Shown: in pieces, positions 61,006 to 64,000 of the stretch
How positions within the stretch are numbered: the stretch's first letter is position 1
Layout of the letters: each line of letters starts with the position of its first letter
From: DASPGQ01 sp035457705
Lineage (GTDB): Bacteria > Acidobacteriota > Vicinamibacteria > Marinacidobacterales > SMYC01
NCBI GenBank assembly: GCA_035457705.1
Contig: DATIBD010000138.1
Coordinates: forward strand, 62,001-126,000
Direction of reading: 5' to 3'
DNA length: 64,000 nucleotides
Notes under the pieces: generated by a model
The model's input: only the letters and a program-made list of their open reading frames with translations
Told to the model about the DNA's origin: nothing
Databases searched by the model: none
Made by a program: the position numbers and the translations under genes

Positions 61006-61787
61006 TTCACGTCCTCGGCAAACCCGTCGGTTCGTATGAGCTCGCGAACCAGATCGCTTGAGGGCTGGCTTCGGATCCGTTCCGGCGGCGCGAGCTGTAT
61101 CAGTCTTCCCGCGTCCATGACACCGATACGGTCCCCGAGCTTGAAAGCCTCGGGAACGTCGTGGGTTACGAAAACGATGGTCTTGTGCAGCTCCCGGGTC
61201 ATTTCCAGGAACTCGTCCTGAAGCCTTCTCCTGGTGATCGGGTCAAGGGCTCCGAAGGGCTCGTCCATGAGGAGGAGCGGCGGGTCCAAAGCCAAAGCCC
61301 GCGCTACGCCGACCCGCTGCCGTTGGCCTCCCGAGAGCTCCGAGGGCTTCTTCCTCGAGAACTCGTCCGGGTCGAGGCTCACGAGCCCGAGGAGGTAGCG
61401 GGCCCGTTCGCTTCTACGTTCATCGTTCCAGCCCTCGAGGCGAGGCACCAGCTCGACGTTTTCCTGAACGGTGAAGTGGGGAAGCAGTCCGACTTCCTGA
61501 ATGACGTAGCCCGCGCGACGGCGCAAAACGATGGGATCCCAGCTGCGGACCTCGCGTCCCTCGACGAAGACCTGGCCCTCGTCGGGCTCGACCAAGCGAT
61601 TGACCATTTTCAGCGAAGTGGTCTTTCCCGAGCCGCTCGACCCCAGCAGCACGAGGGTCTCCCCTTCGGCGACGGAAAACGAGACACCGTCGAGCGCGGG
61701 GCGAGCGCTTCCAGCGAAGCGCTTCGTCACACTGCGAAGCTCTACCGTGGGTGCTCCGCTGTTCTTCATCAGCCTGCTAGCGCTCAC
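60996..61787 (-). CDS. opuCA: Osmoprotectant ABC transporter ATP-binding protein (GTG start)
   Basis: 263 residues from a GTG at 61787 in a GTGA overlap with the stop of rpiA; an internal ATG at 61769 is an alternative. Walker A is GSSGSGKTT, the signature is LSGGQRQR, Walker B is LLLMDEP, and the switch His is in FVTHDVPEA. It matches the ProV/OpuCA ATPases, but stops soon after the NBD and lacks the long C-terminal CBS pair found in OpuCA, so cystathionine-synthase-domain osmosensing is absent. Confidence 0.92.
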   Translation of the reverse strand: MSASRLMKNSGAPTVELRSVTKRFAGSARPALDGVSFSVAEGETLVLLGSSGSGKTTSLKMVNRLVEPDEGQVFVEGREVRSWDPIVLRRRAGYVIQEVGLLPHFTVQENVELVPRLEGWNDERRSERARYLLGLVSLDPDEFSRKKPSELSGGQRQRVGVARALALDPPLLLMDEPFGALDPITRRRLQDEFLEMTRELHKTIVFVTHDVPEAFKLGDRIGVMDAGRLIQLAPPERIRSQPSSDLVRELIRTDGFAEDVKWS

Positions 61788-62485
61788 GCGCGCTCGAGTC
61801 GACGGAAGCTGTCCGCGGATTGAACGAGCACGAGGTCGGCCATCCCGAGAAACAATCCGTTGTCGACGACTCCGGCTAGAGAATCGATCCGGCTCGAAAG
61901 CTCGCTCGGGTCGTCGATTCCGTCGAAACTCGCGTCGAGTATGGCATTACCATTGTCGGACGCGAAAGGTCTGCCGTCACCGTTCGAACGAATGGATACC
62001 GTGGCGCCGAGCCTTTCGAGGCCTCGAAACACCGTGGACACGGCGAAAGGCACGACTTCGACGGGGACCGCGCCTCGCGCGCCCAGCCGAGGCACGAGCT
62101 TTTCGTCCCCAACGAGGACCACGAATCGTCGGGATATCGACGCGACCACGCGTTCTCGGACCAAAGCGCCACCATGACCCTTGATGAGGTCGAGATTGGG
62201 GGCCACCTCATCGGCACCGTCGACATCGATATCGATCGAATCGACTTCGTCGAGTGAGGCCATGGGAATCTCGAGCTCGCGAGCCAGGCTTTCCGTCGCC
62301 CGGGAAGTCGCCACGGAGCGAACGGATAGACCGCCCCGGACTCGACGGGCGAGTCCGTGAACGAACATCGAGGCGGCCCGACCCGTTCCCAGCCCGACGA
62401 CCCAGCGTGACTCGACCATTTCGGCAGCCTCGACTGCGGCGGACCAGAGCGGGGATTTCTCGGTTTCCACGGGGAGGACGAGCAT
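61784..62485 (-). CDS. rpiA: Ribose-5-phosphate isomerase A
   Basis: 233 residues from the ATG at 62485, which fits the usual RpiA N terminus (about 20 residues before VVGLGTGRAAS). Longer upstream starts would add an unlikely Cys-rich extension. Diagnostic segments are GLGTGRAAS (phosphate loop), SIDIDVDGADEV (catalytic Asp) and LIKGHGGAL (catalytic Lys). It interconverts ribose-5-phosphate and ribulose-5-phosphate in the pentose phosphate pathway. It is first in an operon with the osmoprotectant transporter genes and diverges from the GH20-like gene. Confidence 0.92.
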   Translation of the reverse strand: MLVLPVETEKSPLWSAAVEAAEMVESRWVVGLGTGRAASMFVHGLARRVRGGLSVRSVATSRATESLARELEIPMASLDEVDSIDIDVDGADEVAPNLDLIKGHGGALVRERVVASISRRFVVLVGDEKLVPRLGARGAVPVEVVPFAVSTVFRGLERLGATVSIRSNGDGRPFASDNGNAILDASFDGIDDPSELSSRIDSLAGVVDNGLFLGMADLVLVQSADSFRRLERA

Positions 62486-62523
62486 AGCGGACCATCGTGC
62501 AATCGAGCAACACGAAACGGTCA

Positions 62524-62529
62524 TACAAT
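62524..62529 (+). promoter_or_regulatory. -10 box giving a probable leaderless transcript of the GH20-like gene
   Basis: TACAAT ends exactly 6 bases before the ATG at 62536, so the expected start of transcription is the A of ATG. The six intervening bases are all C. No Shine-Dalgarno is present. The spacing is identical to that of the genes at 10762 and 12158. Confidence 0.45.
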
Positions 62530-62535
62530 CCCCCC

Positions 62536-64000
62536 ATGCGGAAGCTCGCTGCTTTGCTCCCGACGCCGCGGCGTTACCACGCACGCGAAGGCTCATTCCG
62601 TCTACGCCACGATCTGCCCATCGTCCTCGGTGCGGGCTCCACCGCGGGCGATTTCCGTTCGGCCTTGGCGCTGCGCAGTCGAATCGAAGCGCATACCGGT
62701 CTCACGCTTCCCGTCGAGACTCACGCGCGGATCGGCGATCTCGGCCCGCGCATCGAGCTCACAAGAACTGGGGAGAAGGGCGACGGATACCGACTCGAGG
62801 TCACACGAGACACGATGCGCGTCTCGGGCGAGGGCGCGTCGGGTCTTCGCTACGGAATCGAGACCTTGAGCCAGCTCCTGGGGCGCAGCCGCGACGTTCG
62901 TTGTTGCACGATCGACGATGCCCCCGACCTCGACAAGCGGGGCCTGCTCATCGACATCTCACGCGGGAAAGTGCCCACGCTTCAGACATTGAAAGGCATC
63001 GTCGACGAAATGGTTCGGCTGAAGCTCAACCTGCTGATGCTCTATACCGAGCACGTGTTCCACTTTCGACGCCACCCGGAGATCGGACGGAACGCGTCGC
63101 CCATGGAGGCTTGGGAGATCAGAGAGCTCGACGCCTACGCCGCTGAGCGTCATGTCGAGCTGGTCCCGACGCTTCAATCCCTCGGTCACATGCACCAGAT
63201 CTTGAACCTTCCCGGTTTTCGACACCTCGCCGAAAGCGAGAAGCGTTGGTCTCTCTCGCCCGCTCGGGAACAGAGCTACGAGCTGTTATCGGATCTATAC
63301 GCCGAGTACCTTCCGAACTTCAGTTCGTCGTGGTTCAATGCGAACTGCGACGAGCCCGTCGACCTCGGAAGAGGGCTGTCCAAGGAGTGGGCAGAACGAG
63401 AGGGTCGCGCGGCCGTCTTTGCGTCCCACGTACGACGAGTGAAAGCACTGGCGGCAGAGCACGGAAAGAGGACGCTGATTTGGGCCGACGTGGTGCACGA
63501 GCACCCCGGCGTGCTCGACCAGCTTCCCGACGGGCTTATTCTTCTGGACTGGTGGTACGAGGCCGACCATGACTTCGATCGGGTGCAGGTGTTCGCAGAC
63601 AGGAAGATCCCCTTCCTCGTCGCCGCGGGAACGTCGAGCTGGAACACGTTGTTCCCCCGCCTAGCAAATGCCGTTTCGAACATCCGCGGCTATGCCGAGG
63701 CGGCAAAACGACATCGCGGAGTCGGGCTTCTCACAACGGATTGGGGGGATGGGGGCCACCCCAACCTGCTCGGAAACTCCGCCCACGGTTTCGCCTGGGG
63801 CGCTCAATGCGCGTGGGGCAGGAGTGACCTCGCAGACGAGGAGTTCGACCGCGCCTTTGCCTGGAGCTCGTTCTCCGATCGTTCGGGAGCGACCGGCCGA
63901 CTCTACCGTCGGTTGGGTGCCTTGCACGAGACCGGTTTCGACCATTTCAATCACTCGCCGCTCAAGAGCCTCTACTTCGACGATTGGACCGACGCGACCT
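62536..64000 (+). CDS. Glycoside hydrolase family 20-like (beta-N-acetylhexosaminidase) protein, 3' truncated by window edge
   Basis: 488 codons are visible and open to the window end. An N-terminal zincin-like beta domain (about 1-125, GDGYRLEVTRDTMRVSGEGA and GLRYGIETLSQLL) is followed by the (beta/alpha)8 catalytic domain beginning PDLDKRGLLIDISRGKVP. The conserved Asp-Glu pair of GH20 appears as Asp272-Glu273 in NANCDEP, with Cys before it instead of the usual Gly-Gly. HEHPGVL, LLDWWYEA and WNTLFPR follow. There is no obvious signal peptide, so the enzyme may be cytoplasmic, acting on imported chito- or muro-oligosaccharides. It is missing a stop codon because the window ends. Confidence 0.82.
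   Translation, partial: MRKLAALLPTPRRYHAREGSFRLRHDLPIVLGAGSTAGDFRSALALRSRIEAHTGLTLPVETHARIGDLGPRIELTRTGEKGDGYRLEVTRDTMRVSGEGASGLRYGIETLSQLLGRSRDVRCCTIDDAPDLDKRGLLIDISRGKVPTLQTLKGIVDEMVRLKLNLLMLYTEHVFHFRRHPEIGRNASPMEAWEIRELDAYAAERHVELVPTLQSLGHMHQILNLPGFRHLAESEKRWSLSPAREQSYELLSDLYAEYLPNFSSSWFNANCDEPVDLGRGLSKEWAEREGRAAVFASHVRRVKALAAEHGKRTLIWADVVHEHPGVLDQLPDGLILLDWWYEADHDFDRVQVFADRKIPFLVAAGTSSWNTLFPRLANAVSNIRGYAEAAKRHRGVGLLTTDWGDGGHPNLLGNSAHGFAWGAQCAWGRSDLADEEFDRAFAWSSFSDRSGATGRLYRRLGALHETGFDHFNHSPLKSLYFDDWTDAT

Overview
The window is GC-rich, gene-dense bacterial DNA from a Gram-negative organism. LptD, three Oar-like TonB-dependent receptors and several lipoproteins show an outer membrane. The mix of a VWFA-related protein of the type common in acidobacteria, a GWxTD protein, FG-GAP/ASPIC-UnbV proteins, alkaline-phosphatase-fold ('sulfatase') + TPR fusions and Oar-like receptors points to Acidobacteriota (perhaps a Vicinamibacteria or Thermoanaerobaculia relative). 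That placement is an inference from gene content. I see no tRNA, rRNA, CRISPR array, intact insertion sequence or prophage.

Layout. 1-2.2 kb: end of grpE and a TPR protein. 2.4-5.6 kb: TonB receptor 1. 5.6-10.7 kb (minus strand): nucleotide-sugar genes (rmd-like, gmd-like, rfbD-like) after lptD, i.e. cell-envelope polysaccharide and LPS export. 10.7-14.0 kb: a radical SAM gene whose in-frame TGA reads through to the tail Cys-Sec-Ala-Glu-Pro, with a SECIS-like hairpin just downstream, then a NifU-type Fe-S scaffold and a convergent ATP-grasp enzyme. 14.2-34.0 kb: an expanded surface-nutrition block with TonB receptors 2 and 3, an exported pentein (agmatine/peptidyl-arginine deiminase fold), four full-length and one internally deleted sulfatase-fold/TPR proteins, and a TPR membrane protein. 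34.0-38.5 kb: GWxTD protein, an ASPIC/UnbV protein and two broken ASPIC/UnbV remnants. 38.5-46.4 kb: glycosyltransferase, DUF3047 protein, methyltransferase, cyclophilin, Ogt, HAD phosphatase, DNA polymerase I, lipoprotein. 46.4-49.6 kb: small winged-helix-like protein, a histidine kinase lacking its phospho-acceptor His, and an exported FecR/LysM-like protein. 49.6-57.1 kb: two polytopic membrane proteins, an FG-GAP protein and a B12-type radical SAM enzyme. 57.3-59.4 kb: VWA and FHA proteins. 59.5-62.5 kb: osmoprotectant ABC transporter with rpiA. The window ends inside a GH20-like hexosaminidase gene.

Two regulatory themes stand out. (1) Exact or near-exact sigma-54 (-24/-12) elements, TGGCAC-N5-TTGCW, lie upstream of TonB receptors 2 and 3 and of the small winged-helix-like gene; a weaker one precedes receptor 1. 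(2) Many other genes have a TANNNT box 5-9 nt before the start codon and no Shine-Dalgarno sequence, which suggests frequent leaderless transcription. The most notable single item is the probable selenoprotein radical SAM gene at 10762-12150, which an ordinary gene caller would end at its selenocysteine codon.
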